Origin: Streptomyces sp. NBC_00425
GTDB taxonomy: Bacteria; Actinomycetota; Actinomycetes; Streptomycetales; Streptomycetaceae
Direction of reading: 5' to 3'
DNA length: 64,000 nt
NCBI RefSeq assembly: GCF_036030735.1
Contig: NZ_CP107928.1
Span: 3,844,001 to 3,908,000, forward strand
The translations under genes were made by a program, and so were the position numbers. How positions within the stretch are numbered: position 1 is the first letter of the stretch; the number at the start of each line of letters is the position of its first letter. Shown here piece by piece: positions 1-9,780 of this stretch. The notes beneath the pieces are model-generated. The model was not told the DNA's origin. It saw nothing but the letters and a program-made list of their open reading frames with translations, and searched no databases.

Positions 1-106
1 CGACCACACCCCCCTGATGGTCGTCAACATCGGCAAGCCGGGCGAGGGCGCCTGGTACCCGCGCTCCCCGCGTCTGGCCTACGACGAGGTCGTCACCACC
101 GTCTGA
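1..106 (+). CDS. Malonic semialdehyde reductase / nitroreductase family protein, C-terminal end (partial)
   Basis: Only the last 34 codons are in the window, read in the frame starting at base 2 and ending in TGA at 104-106. The peptide contains PLMVVNIGKPGEGAWYPRSP, which resembles the C-terminus of RutE/HadB-type nitroreductases annotated as malonic semialdehyde reductases. These are FMN-dependent cytoplasmic NAD(P)H reductases. The upstream part, with the FMN-binding residues, lies outside the window, so the name rests on the tail alone. Transcription runs into the palindromic terminator at 115-158. Confidence 0.6.
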   Translation, partial: DHTPLMVVNIGKPGEGAWYPRSPRLAYDEVVTTV

Positions 107-114
107 GACCGCTG

Positions 115-158
115 ACGTGCGAGGAGGCCCCCGGCATGCCGGGGGCCTCCTCGCACGT
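115..158. terminator. Perfect 44-bp palindromic terminator, bidirectional
   Basis: A 22-base arm (acgtgcgaggaggccccc plus ggca) is followed at once by its exact reverse complement, with effectively only a CATG turn. It sits between two convergent genes (the reductase ending at 106 and the DUF4245 gene ending at 168), so it can serve both strands. It has no U tract, as is usual for Streptomyces terminators. Confidence 0.85.
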
Positions 159-167
159 GCGGGGCGC

Positions 168-692
168 TCACGCCAGCTTCAGCGCGCCGGCCATCGTCGA
201 GAGCCGGCCGAAGCCCGCCGTGCCCGCGACCACCGTGGTGGAGCCGCCGGCGTCCTTCAGCACGAGCGCGTCGTAGCGGCCGCCGGTGTAGCGCACCCAG
301 GTGCGACCGCCGATCTGCTCGGTCACCTTGGTCTCGGACGCCCCCTGGCTGGCCTCCTCGATGAACTGCGAGCGCCGCTGGGTGGACTGCTCGATGGTCA
401 CGTACTCCCCGTCGGGGGTGTGGAAACCAAGGTGCCAGGCGTCGAACTCGTCGCCCCGGAAACGCACCGAGGTGGCCTTCCAGGTGCTCGGCAGGCCCTC
501 GGGTGCGGCCACCGGGTAGGACGCCGCGCGGCGCGCCGTGAGGAGTTCGACGCGGTAGTCGACCCGCTTGACGTCGGGTGCGCGGTCGTCGTGGGGAATG
601 AAGAGATAGATCACCCACGCCGCGATCATGATGAGCCCCAGGGAGAGGATCATGTCCCGGGCCGTCTTCTGTCTGCCGTTCGAACCTGCCAC
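168..692 (-). CDS. DUF4245 domain-containing membrane protein
   Basis: This is a 174-aa protein starting at GTG (692). A short basic N-terminus is followed by one transmembrane segment (about residues 14-32, LSLGLIMIAAWVIYLFI), then an extracytoplasmic domain of about 140 residues containing YPVAAPEGLPSTWKATSVRF. This layout matches the actinobacterial DUF4245 family, whose function is unknown. It is divergent from glpX, as I remember in other Streptomyces. Nothing in the sequence indicates a substrate or partner. Confidence 0.85.
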   Translation of the reverse strand: MAGSNGRQKTARDMILSLGLIMIAAWVIYLFIPHDDRAPDVKRVDYRVELLTARRAASYPVAAPEGLPSTWKATSVRFRGDEFDAWHLGFHTPDGEYVTIEQSTQRRSQFIEEASQGASETKVTEQIGGRTWVRYTGGRYDALVLKDAGGSTTVVAGTAGFGRLSTMAGALKLA

Positions 693-822
693 GCCCCCTA
701 TCGTCGCAGGTGCCCGGTGCGCTCATCCGTGGGGTCCCCTGCTCATTTTGTCGGACTGACGATAGAGTCGGGATCGAACCCTCATCCGGCCGTCGTCGTA
801 TCAGTCAGAAAGGTGCGCTCCG

Positions 823-1857
823 ATGACCGAGCATCATCACTTGCCGTCCGAACTCGATGTCCCCTCCGAGGCCCCGGACCGCAACCTCGCCCTGGAGCTC
901 GTCCGGGTGACCGAAGCGGCCGCGATGGCCGCCGGCCGCTGGGTGGGACGCGGCGACAAGAACGGCGCCGACGGCGCCGCGGTGCGCGCCATGCGGACCC
1001 TCGTCTCCACCGTGTCGATGAACGGCGTGGTCGTCATCGGCGAGGGCGAGAAGGACGAAGCCCCGATGCTCTTCAACGGCGAGCGCGTCGGCGACCAGAC
1101 CGGTCCCGAGGTCGACATCGCGGTCGACCCCATCGACGGCACCACCCTGACCGCCAAGGGCATGCCGAACGCGATCGCCGTCCTCGCGGCCACCGAGCGC
1201 GGCGCGATGTTCGACCCGTCCGCCGTCTTCTACATGGACAAGCTGGTCACCGGCCCCGAGGCCGCCGAGTTCGTCGACATCGACGCGCCCGTCGAGGTCA
1301 ACATCCGCCGGGTCGCCAAGGCCAAGCGGGCCACGCCGGAGGACGTCACCGTCGTCATCCTGGACCGGCCGCGCCACGCGGGCATCATCGAGGAGATCCG
1401 GGCCACCGGGGCGCGCATCAAGCTGATCTCCGACGGCGACGTGGCCGGCTCGATCCTCGCGCTGCGCGAGGGCACCGGCGTCGACCTGCTGCTCGGCATC
1501 GGCGGCACTCCCGAGGGCATCATCTCGGCCTGCGCCGTGAAGTGCCTGGGCGGCGTCATCCAGGGCAAGCTGTGGCCCAAGGACGACGAGGAGCGGCAGC
1601 GCGCGATCGACGCCGGGCACGACCTCGACCGGGTGCTGACCACCGAGGACCTGGTGACCGGCGAGAACGTGTTCTTCGTCGCCACCGGCATCACCGACGG
1701 CGAACTGCTGCGGGGTGTCCGGTACCGGTCGGAGACCGCGACCACCGACTCGATCGTGATGCGGTCGAAGTCCGGGACGGTCCGGCGGATCGACTCCGAG
1801 CACCGGCTGAGCAAGCTGCGGGCCTACAGCGCGGTCGACTTCGACCGGGCCAAGTAG
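823..1857 (+). CDS. glpX: Class II fructose-1,6-bisphosphatase GlpX
   Basis: This 344-aa cytoplasmic enzyme hydrolyses fructose-1,6-bisphosphate to fructose-6-phosphate in gluconeogenesis. The metal/phosphate-binding motif DPIDGTT lies near residue 105, preceded by [11 protein letters not shown] and followed by [20 protein letters not shown]; all are family signatures of GlpX and of typical length. The ATG at 823 is preceded by an AAAGGTG ribosome-binding site. It stands alone between divergent DUF4245 and the convergent WhiB-like gene, with two hairpins after its stop. It supports growth on C3/C4 carbon, in line with the fumarase genes nearby. Confidence 0.96.
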   Translation: MTEHHHLPSELDVPSEAPDRNLALELVRVTEAAAMAAGRWVGRGDKNGADGAAVRAMRTLVSTVSMNGVVVIGEGEKDEAPMLFNGERVGDQTGPEVDIAVDPIDGTTLTAKGMPNAIAVLAATERGAMFDPSAVFYMDKLVTGPEAAEFVDIDAPVEVNIRRVAKAKRATPEDVTVVILDRPRHAGIIEEIRATGARIKLISDGDVAGSILALREGTGVDLLLGIGGTPEGIISACAVKCLGGVIQGKLWPKDDEERQRAIDAGHDLDRVLTTEDLVTGENVFFVATGITDGELLRGVRYRSETATTDSIVMRSKSGTVRRIDSEHRLSKLRAYSAVDFDRAK

Positions 1858-1860
1858 GCC

Positions 1861-1922
1861 TCCGGCCCGTCAGGGCCGGAAAGCGGCAGAGGAGGGCGCC
1901 CCCGGTGCGGAGGGGGCGCCCT
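1861..1922. terminator. Paired hairpin terminators between glpX and the WhiB-like gene
   Basis: Two hairpins lie in tandem. The first, 1861-1880, has arms TCCGGCCC and GGGCCGGA around GTCA. The second, 1893-1922, has 11-bp arms AGGGCGCCCCC and GGGGGCGCCCT. They sit between convergent genes ending at 1857 and 1931 and can terminate both. Confidence 0.8.
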
Positions 1923-1930
1923 TCGTTCGT

Positions 1931-2308
1931 TCAGCCCGCCTGGGCTATGCGGTCCGCCGAGCGCACCGTCTTCTGCAGTTCCACGTCACGGCGGCGGCGC
2001 CGCGCGAGGACCACCCGGCGCTCGGCGGCGGTCAGACCGCCCCAGACGCCGTAGGGCTCGGGCTGCAGCAGCGCGTGCTCGCGGCACTCGACCATGACGG
2101 GACAGCGCGCACAGACCCGCTTGGCCGCTTCCTCCCGGGACAGCCGGGCGGCCGTGGGCTCCTTGGAAGGGGCGAAGAACAGGCCCGCCTCGTCGCGTCG
2201 GCACACCGCGTCGGTGTGCCAGGGGTCGTCCTGATCCCTGTCGCGCCCTGGCACCCGCGGGGCCGGGACGGCGGCGACCTGCAGGGGCGAATGCGGCGGT
2301 TGCAGCAC
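1931..2308 (-). CDS. wblI: WhiB-like [4Fe-4S] transcriptional regulator (WblI-type)
   Basis: This 125-aa protein starts at GTG (2308), with AGGAGA seven to eight bases upstream. It carries the four WhiB cysteines, C36, C66, C69 and C75 (C-x29-C-x2-C-x5-C), which in the family bind a redox- or NO-sensitive 4Fe-4S cluster. The GVWGGL turn (about residues 87-92) and an Arg-rich tail for DNA contact follow. Proteins of this family usually act by binding the principal sigma factor. The symbol wblI rests on its position next to glpX, which I recall from S. coelicolor; the family assignment is secure, the paralogue name less so. Confidence 0.9.
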   Translation of the reverse strand: MLQPPHSPLQVAAVPAPRVPGRDRDQDDPWHTDAVCRRDEAGLFFAPSKEPTAARLSREEAAKRVCARCPVMVECREHALLQPEPYGVWGGLTAAERRVVLARRRRRDVELQKTVRSADRIAQAG

Positions 2309-2433
2309 GGGTCTTCTCCTGACGACGGCTTCGCGAGCGAGAGACGATGCAGCAGGCCTACCCGCTGTGCGCGCGCCTATGCACTGAGTTCCGGACCGCC
2401 GCCGCCGGGACCGCTCGTGCCGCCCGACGACCG

Positions 2434-3132
2434 TCAGCGGTCCAGGTGTCTGCGCAGACTCCGGTCGACCTTGTCCTGAACCCGGTCGAGGATGTCCGCC
2501 ACGAGTTTGCCCCGCTTCGGCCTGCCCTCGATGTTTCCCAGCACCGCCCAGCCGTCGACGTAGACCACCGGGGCGTCGGACTGCGGGGAGTCGAGCGCGT
2601 CCACCTCGAAGTTGCCGAGGACCGCGCCGCCGGTGCCGCGCAGCGAGACGTTCTCCGGGACGCGGACCTCCACGTTGCCGAAGACCGAGAACGCCTTGAT
2701 CACCACCTGCTGGTACTCGAAGAGCGCCTCGGTGAGGTCGATCTCGACGGTGCCGAAGACCGCGTACGCGTGGATGCGACGGCCGGCGCGCCAGCGGCCC
2801 CGGCGGACGGCGCTGCTGAAGACCGCGACCACGTTGTCGTCGGGGTCGGCGGGGATCGCACCCGGCGCCGGCCGGCCGGGGGCGGCGGCGGGGGCGGCGC
2901 GCCGCTCGTGCGCGGCGGGCAGGTCCCGGACGAACGCCTGCAGCTCGCCGACCGTCTTGGCGGCCAGCACGCCCTCGACGCGCTCGGCGTGCTCGTCGGC
3001 GGTCAGCCGGCCTTCCGCGAGGGCCTCGCGGAGCATGTCGGCGATACGGTCCCGGTCCGCGTCCGAGGCGCGCAGTTCGGCGGCCGGCGTGGGGGTCTGC
3101 GCGGGTGCGGCGGTCTGCTTCTGAAGGTCCAC
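2434..3132 (-). CDS. DUF1707 and LiaF-like C-terminal domain protein
   Basis: An N-terminal DUF1707 module (about residues 20-75, LRASDADRDRIADMLREALAEGRLTADEHAERV) is followed by a Pro/Ala linker and a beta-rich LiaF/DUF2154-like C-terminus with repeats of FGTVEIDL, FGNVEVRVP and LGNFEVDA. DUF1707 proteins are actinobacterial, probably membrane- or envelope-stress-associated, with no defined biochemical role. I place the start at GTG 3132 (VDLQKQ): a TACGCT -10 hexamer at 3139-3144 lies six bases upstream and there is no Shine-Dalgarno, which fits a leaderless mRNA. The frame stays open to 3153. Confidence 0.85.
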   Translation of the reverse strand: MDLQKQTAAPAQTPTPAAELRASDADRDRIADMLREALAEGRLTADEHAERVEGVLAAKTVGELQAFVRDLPAAHERRAAPAAAPGRPAPGAIPADPDDNVVAVFSSAVRRGRWRAGRRIHAYAVFGTVEIDLTEALFEYQQVVIKAFSVFGNVEVRVPENVSLRGTGGAVLGNFEVDALDSPQSDAPVVYVDGWAVLGNIEGRPKRGKLVADILDRVQDKVDRSLRRHLDR

Positions 3133-3138
3133 GACAGC

Positions 3139-3144
3139 AGCGTA
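3139..3144 (-). promoter_or_regulatory. -10 element of a probable leaderless promoter for the DUF1707 gene
   Basis: Read on the minus strand, the hexamer TACGCT fits the actinobacterial TANNNT consensus. It ends six bases before the GTG at 3132, so transcription would begin at or next to the start codon. No -35 was convincing. Confidence 0.4.
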
Positions 3145-3296
3145 CCGACACACGATAGATCGCGATACCCCCGGCCCTCGCCGGTCCCGCGAGCACTGAG
3201 CCTTACCTCACAGGCTCGCCCTCGCGGGCAGGTTCTACGCTGGTGGACGCCCGCCGATGGAGGCGGTCGCCGTCTGCCGAGTGAGGAATGGGCGAG

Positions 3297-4964
<1,668 letters not shown>

Positions 4965-5092
4965 CGCTCCCCGGTACGCAGCAGCACCCGCACACCGGCG
5001 TACACACGCACACCGGCGCGCCCCGCCCGGCGCAGTGGCCCGAACGGCCCTGCGCCAGGAACAAGCGGGGCGCCCCGCACGCTGTACCGGTC

Positions 5093-6478
5093 ATGAGCGA
5101 CTACCGCATCGAGCACGACTCCATGGGCGAGGTCCGGGTGCCCGCCGAGGCCAAGTGGCGGGCGCAGACCCAGCGTGCCGTCGAGAACTTCCCCGTCTCC
5201 GGGCAGCGCCTCGAGCGGGCGCACATCGAGGCGCTCGCCCGGATCAAGGGTGCCGCGGCGAAGGTCAACGCCGGGCTCGGAGTGCTCGACAAGGACATCG
5301 CCGAGGCGATCCAGGAGGCGGCCCGCGAGGTGGCCGACGGGAAGTGGGACGAGCACTTCCCCGTGGACGTGTTCCAGACCGGCTCCGGCACCTCGTCCAA
5401 CATGAACGCCAACGAGGTGCTCGCCACCCTGGCCGGCGAGCGGCTGGGCCAGGAGGTGCACCCCAACGACCACGTCAACGCCTCGCAGTCCTCCAACGAC
5501 GTCTTCCCCTCCTCGATCCACATCGCCGCCACCGCCGCCGTCACACGTGACCTGATCCCCGCCCTGGAGCACCTGGCCGACGCCCTCGGCCGCAAGGCGC
5601 AGGAGTTCGCCGACGTCGTGAAGTCGGGGCGGACCCATCTCATGGACGCCACGCCCGTCACCCTCGGCCAGGAGTTCGGCGGGTACGCCGCCCAGGTGCG
5701 GTACGGCGTCGAGCGGCTCACCGCCTCCCTCCCCCGGCTCGCCGAGCTCCCGCTGGGCGGCACGGCCGTCGGCACCGGCATCAACACGCCGCCCGGTTTC
5801 TCCGCCGCCGTCATCGAGGAGGTCGCCCGGAGCACCGGGCTGCCGCTGACCGAGGCGCGCGACCACTTCGAGGCGCAGGGCGCGCGGGACGGGATCGTCG
5901 AGACCAGCGGGCAGCTTCGGACCGTCGCGGTCGGCCTCACGAAGATCGCCAACGATCTGCGGTGGATGGCCTCCGGGCCGCGCACCGGACTGGCCGAGAT
6001 CAGCCTCCCCGACCTCCAGCCCGGGTCCTCGATCATGCCCGGCAAGGTCAACCCGGTGATCCCGGAGGCCGTCCTCATGGTGGCCGCACAGGTCGTCGGC
6101 AACGACGCGACGGTGGCGACGGCGGGCGCTGCGGGCAACTTCGAGCTGAACGTCATGCTGCCGGTCATCGCGAAGAACGTGCTGGAGTCGATCCGGCTGC
6201 TCGCCAACGTGTCGCGGCTGCTCGCCGACCGGACCGTCGACGGGATCGTCGCCCACCGCGAACGCGCCCGTGAGTACGCCGAGTCCTCGCCCTCCGTCGT
6301 CACACCGCTGAACAAGTACATCGGGTACGAGGAGGCCGCGAAGGTGGCCAAGAAGGCGCTGGCGGAGCGCAGGACGATCCGTGAGACGGTCCTCGCGGGC
6401 GGATACGTGGAGCGCGGCGACCTGACGGTCCAGCAGCTCGACGAGGCCCTGGATGTCCTGCGGATGACGCGCCCGTGA
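5093..6478 (+). CDS. fumC: Class II fumarate hydratase FumC
   Basis: This 461-aa protein belongs to the aspartase/fumarase superfamily: cytoplasmic, homotetrameric, iron-free hydration of fumarate. The family signature [11 protein letters not shown] is intact near residue 320, as are [14 protein letters not shown] and [21 protein letters not shown]. The ATG at 5093 has no visible ribosome-binding site, so it may be leaderless or coupled to upstream transcription. Together with the class I enzyme just upstream it gives the cell both an oxygen-sensitive and an oxygen-insensitive route for the same step. Confidence 0.96.
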   Translation: MSDYRIEHDSMGEVRVPAEAKWRAQTQRAVENFPVSGQRLERAHIEALARIKGAAAKVNAGLGVLDKDIAEAIQEAAREVADGKWDEHFPVDVFQTGSGTSSNMNANEVLATLAGERLGQEVHPNDHVNASQSSNDVFPSSIHIAATAAVTRDLIPALEHLADALGRKAQEFADVVKSGRTHLMDATPVTLGQEFGGYAAQVRYGVERLTASLPRLAELPLGGTAVGTGINTPPGFSAAVIEEVARSTGLPLTEARDHFEAQGARDGIVETSGQLRTVAVGLTKIANDLRWMASGPRTGLAEISLPDLQPGSSIMPGKVNPVIPEAVLMVAAQVVGNDATVATAGAAGNFELNVMLPVIAKNVLESIRLLANVSRLLADRTVDGIVAHRERAREYAESSPSVVTPLNKYIGYEEAAKVAKKALAERRTIRETVLAGGYVERGDLTVQQLDEALDVLRMTRP

Positions 6479-6539
6479 CCTTTCGCTCCCCGGGGTGAGA
6501 ACCGTGTCACGCGCCGCAGCGTCATATGGCCATGGCACC

Positions 6540-6545
6540 TAATAT
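6540..6545 (+). promoter_or_regulatory. -10 element of a leaderless promoter for the DUF402 gene
   Basis: TAATAT matches the sigma-HrdB-type -10 well and ends exactly six bases before ATG 6552. No Shine-Dalgarno is present. The geometry is that expected of a leaderless transcript starting at the A of the ATG. Confidence 0.6.
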
Positions 6546-6551
6546 CTCTCC

Positions 6552-7244
6552 ATGGCAGACGGTGAAGCGGTGAGACGCGTGGGATCGGGCGATGCGGCGG
6601 CCTTCTGGGAGCCCGGGGACCGGATCCTGTGGCGCTACCGGGAGAACGGCGGCGCGGGCTTCCACATCGCCCGCCCGGTCACCGTGGTGCGCGACGACGC
6701 GGAGGTGCTGGCGGTCTGGCTCGCGCCGGGTACCGAGTGCGTCAAGCCGGTGCTCGCGGACGGCACGCCGCCGCACCGGGAGCCGCTGCGCACCCGTTAC
6801 ACCAAGCCGCGCACGGTGCAGCGCGACCGCTGGTTCGGCACCGGCGTGCTGAAGCTGGCCCGGCCGGGCGAGCCGTGGTCGGTGTGGCTCTTCTGGGAGC
6901 CGGGCTGGCAGTTCAAGAACTGGTACGTCAACCTGGAGGAGCCGCTTGTCCGTTGGGGCGGCGGAGTGGACTCCGAGGACCACTTTCTGGACATCTGCGT
7001 CTACCCCGATCACAGTTGGGGCTGGCGCGACGAGGACGAGTTCGCGCAGGCCCAGCAGGACGGACTGATGGACCGGACGGTCGCCGAGCAGGTGCTGCTG
7101 GCGGGCCGCAGGGCGCTGGAAACGATCCGTGCCTGGGGGCCGCCGTTCGACGAGGGCTGGCAGCACTGGCGCCCGGATCCGTCCTGGGCCGTACCGTTGC
7201 TGCCGGAGGACTGGGACCGTACGCCCGCGCACATGTCCACATGA
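6552..7244 (+). CDS. DUF402 domain-containing protein
   Basis: This 230-aa soluble protein contains the DUF402 core (about residues 85-190), with GEPWSVWLFWEPGWQFKNWYVN and acidic residues in WGGGVDSEDHFLDICVYPDHSWGWRDEDEF. DUF402 includes nucleoside di/triphosphatases such as S. aureus Sav1752, in which conserved acidic residues bind the divalent metal; a phosphatase role here is inference only. It is transcribed from its own leaderless promoter after fumC. Confidence 0.85.
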   Translation: MADGEAVRRVGSGDAAAFWEPGDRILWRYRENGGAGFHIARPVTVVRDDAEVLAVWLAPGTECVKPVLADGTPPHREPLRTRYTKPRTVQRDRWFGTGVLKLARPGEPWSVWLFWEPGWQFKNWYVNLEEPLVRWGGGVDSEDHFLDICVYPDHSWGWRDEDEFAQAQQDGLMDRTVAEQVLLAGRRALETIRAWGPPFDEGWQHWRPDPSWAVPLLPEDWDRTPAHMST

Positions 7245-7360
7245 GACCCTTGATGCGCCCCCGGGCAACAAACGTAGGATCGTCCTCCGCAAGGCACGCT
7301 GGCAGTAACTCCCGGAGCAGTCGCCGGGTCTGACCGAACGTCACCGAGGGGCGGCAGGAC

Positions 7361-7564
7361 GTGAGCGAGGGGTACGAGGGCAACACCGGCGGCACGCTCG
7401 ACGCCGGCCACCTGGGCCGCGAGCGGTCCACCGGCGACACACAGACAACCTCTGACCACGCGGGAATTCCGTTCCGGGCACACGTATTCCGGGTATCGGG
7501 TTTCCTGCGGGACCAACTGCGCGCGCGGCGCGCAGCCCCGGACGGACGGATTCGACACGCGTGA
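7361..7564 (+). CDS. Small hypothetical protein overlapping the start of the PP2C phosphatase gene
   Basis: This possible 67-aa ORF starts with GTG 7361 (MSEGYEGNTGGTLDAG) and its TGA stop overlaps the GTG start of the phosphatase gene as GTGA, the classic arrangement for translational coupling. GC3 is high in the first half but weakens later (about codons 35-45), so it may be a leader peptide or spurious. A purine-rich GAGGGGCGGCAGGA stretch precedes it. No homologue is recognised. Confidence 0.4.
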   Translation: MSEGYEGNTGGTLDAGHLGRERSTGDTQTTSDHAGIPFRAHVFRVSGFLRDQLRARRAAPDGRIRHA

Positions 7565-9672
7565 CGGAGCAGCCCACCTCCTACGAACGCCCCCAGGGCG
7601 TCGACCCCACGGACCCCCGTGGGGCACTCCTGCATACTCCGGCCCCCGCGCCGGGCCCGTCCGCCTTACCGCCCGACGCCTCGGGTACGACGACGTGCGG
7701 CAAGGGCGGAAAGGGCGACATGGGCGGCCAGGGAGCCACGGGTAAGGACGCGGCCGGCGCGGAGGCGGGTGCGGGCGCCGAGCACTCCCAGCCTTCGGCG
7801 ACCGCGGAGTCCGACACGCACCGGCCGCGTCCGGCGCCCGAGTCCATCCCGGCCCAGCCGGGCGGTGACGGACACCAGGAACGCGGTCCCGGCGGGCAGG
7901 AGCGGCGCGCCGGCGCCGGGGTGACGCCCGGCCGGCCCACGCCCATGCGGCGGGAGGGCGACCGGCTGCGCTTCGTGGGCGCCGCCACCCGGCGGATCGC
8001 CCGCGGTCTGGACCTCGACGAGATCGTGATGGGGCTGTGCCGGGCCACCGTGCCGACCTTCTCCGACGCGATCCTCGTCTATCTGCGCGACCCGCTGCCG
8101 GTCGGCGACGAGCGGCCCGCGGCGGACCGCATCATGCTGCGGCTGCGCCGCACCGACCGGATCCCGGAGGAGCGGGACACCGAGACCGGCTTCGCGGCGC
8201 TGGCCCTGCCGCTCCCGGAGCCGGCGGAACTGACCGCGGAACTGTCGGCCTCGGTCGGCGACATGTGCGAGGTGCGGCCCGGCGGGGCGCTCGCGGAGGT
8301 GCTGCGCGGGGTGCGTCCGGTGTTCGCCGACCACCCGGCCGCTCGCGCCGCGCTGCCCGAACTCCTGGGCACGGACAGCACCCTGGCGGTCCCGGGCGGT
8401 CAGCGGGCGATCCTGGCCCCGTTGCGGGGCCGTCGCCGGGTGATCGGCGCCGCCGTGTTCCTGCGGCGTCCGGAGCGCATCCCGTTCGAGAACGACGACC
8501 TGCTGGTCGCCGCCCAGCTCGCCACCCACAGCGCCCTCGGCATCGACAAGGCGGTGCTGTACGACCGTGAGGCGTACATCGCCGACGAGCTGCAGCGCAC
8601 GATGCTGCCGGAGACCCTGCCGCGTCCCACGGGTGTGCGGCTGGCCTCCCGGTACCTGCCCGCGGCGGAGACCGCGCGGGTCGGCGGCGACTGGTACGAC
8701 GCCATCCCGCTGCCCGGCAGCCGGGTGGCGCTGGTGGTGGGCGACGTCATGGGGCACTCCATGACGTCGGCGGCCATCATGGGTCAGCTGCGCACCACGG
8801 CGCAGACGCTCGCCGGTCTCGACCTGCCGCCGCAGGAGGTCCTGCACCATCTCGACGAGCAGGCCCAGCGGCTGGGCACCGACCGTATGGCGACGTGCCT
8901 GTACGCCGTGTACGACCCGGTCGCGCACCGCATCACCATCGCCAACGCCGGCCATCCGCCGCCCATCCTGTTGCATCTGGGCGGCCGGGCGGAGGTGCTG
9001 CGGGTGCCGCCGGGCGCGCCGATCGGCGTGGGCGGGGTCGACTTCGAGGCGGTGGAGCTGGACGCGCCGGCCGGGGCGACGCTGCTGCTGTACACCGACG
9101 GCCTGGTGGAGTCCCGGCTGCGGGACGTGGCGACCGGCATAGAACAGCTGCGGGAGAAGCTCGCGGCCACCGCGCAGCTCACCGGGCCGGATCACCCGCC
9201 GCCGCTGGAGGCGCTGTGCGACGAGGTGCTCGACATGCTCGGCCCGGGCGACCGGGACGACGACATCGCGCTGCTCGCCGCCCGCTTCGACGGGATCGCG
9301 CCGAGTGACGTGGCGTACTGGCTCCTGGAACCGGAGGACGCGGCGCCGGGCCGGGCCCGTCGGCTGGCCCGGCGGGCGCTGTCCCGATGGGGCCTGGAGG
9401 ACATGTCCGACTCGGTGGAGCTGCTGGTCAGCGAGGTCGTCACCAATGCGGTGCGGTACGCCTCGCGGCCGGTGACGCTGCGGCTGCTGCGCACCGACGT
9501 GCTGCGCTGCGAGGTCGGGGACGACGTGCCGCAGCTGCCCCGGCTGCGGCAGGCCCGGGCGACCGACGAGGGCGGTCGCGGCCTGTACCTGGTCAACCGG
9601 CTGGCCCGGCGCTGGGGTGCCACGCGGCTCAGCACCGGCAAGGTGGTCTGGTTCGAGCTGAACCGGGTGTAG
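7561..9672 (+). CDS. SpoIIE-type PP2C serine phosphatase with GAF and anti-sigma-like ATPase domains
   Basis: This is a 703-aa protein. Residues 1-135 are a disordered Pro/Gly-rich region. A GAF-type sensor domain follows (about 140-335), then a SpoIIE PP2C domain (about 345-545) with metal-binding VGGDWYDAIPLP and VVGDVMGHS motifs. The C-terminus is a HATPase_c domain of the RsbW type (about 575-700), with N-box ELLVSEVVTNAVRYA and GRGLYLVNRLA. Such fusions dephosphorylate anti-anti-sigma factors and may also bind or phosphorylate them, linking a small-molecule or redox signal to sigma-factor release. No transmembrane helix is seen. A hairpin terminator follows. Confidence 0.93.
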   Translation: MTEQPTSYERPQGVDPTDPRGALLHTPAPAPGPSALPPDASGTTTCGKGGKGDMGGQGATGKDAAGAEAGAGAEHSQPSATAESDTHRPRPAPESIPAQPGGDGHQERGPGGQERRAGAGVTPGRPTPMRREGDRLRFVGAATRRIARGLDLDEIVMGLCRATVPTFSDAILVYLRDPLPVGDERPAADRIMLRLRRTDRIPEERDTETGFAALALPLPEPAELTAELSASVGDMCEVRPGGALAEVLRGVRPVFADHPAARAALPELLGTDSTLAVPGGQRAILAPLRGRRRVIGAAVFLRRPERIPFENDDLLVAAQLATHSALGIDKAVLYDREAYIADELQRTMLPETLPRPTGVRLASRYLPAAETARVGGDWYDAIPLPGSRVALVVGDVMGHSMTSAAIMGQLRTTAQTLAGLDLPPQEVLHHLDEQAQRLGTDRMATCLYAVYDPVAHRITIANAGHPPPILLHLGGRAEVLRVPPGAPIGVGGVDFEAVELDAPAGATLLLYTDGLVESRLRDVATGIEQLREKLAATAQLTGPDHPPPLEALCDEVLDMLGPGDRDDDIALLAARFDGIAPSDVAYWLLEPEDAAPGRARRLARRALSRWGLEDMSDSVELLVSEVVTNAVRYASRPVTLRLLRTDVLRCEVGDDVPQLPRLRQARATDEGGRGLYLVNRLARRWGATRLSTGKVVWFELNRV

Positions 9673-9683
9673 GGCGCGAAGGG

Positions 9684-9703
9684 CCTCTCGCCGGTTCGAG
9701 AGG
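9684..9703 (+). terminator. Hairpin after the PP2C phosphatase gene
   Basis: Arms CCTCTCG and CGAGAGG surround CCGGTT, 12 bases after the stop codon at 9672. Confidence 0.6.
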
Positions 9704-9724
9704 CTCCGCCCAGGTGTGACGACG

Positions 9725-9758
9725 AGAGGGGCGCCCGGAGATCTCCGGGCGCCCCTCT
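9725..9758. terminator. 34-bp palindromic terminator between convergent genes
   Basis: The 17-bp arm AGAGGGGCGCCCGGAGA is followed directly by its reverse complement. It lies between the phosphatase gene (ends 9672) and the penicillin-binding protein gene (ends 9781 on the minus strand). Confidence 0.85.
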
Positions 9759-9780
9759 GTGGTGTTCTCGCGCCGTTGCG

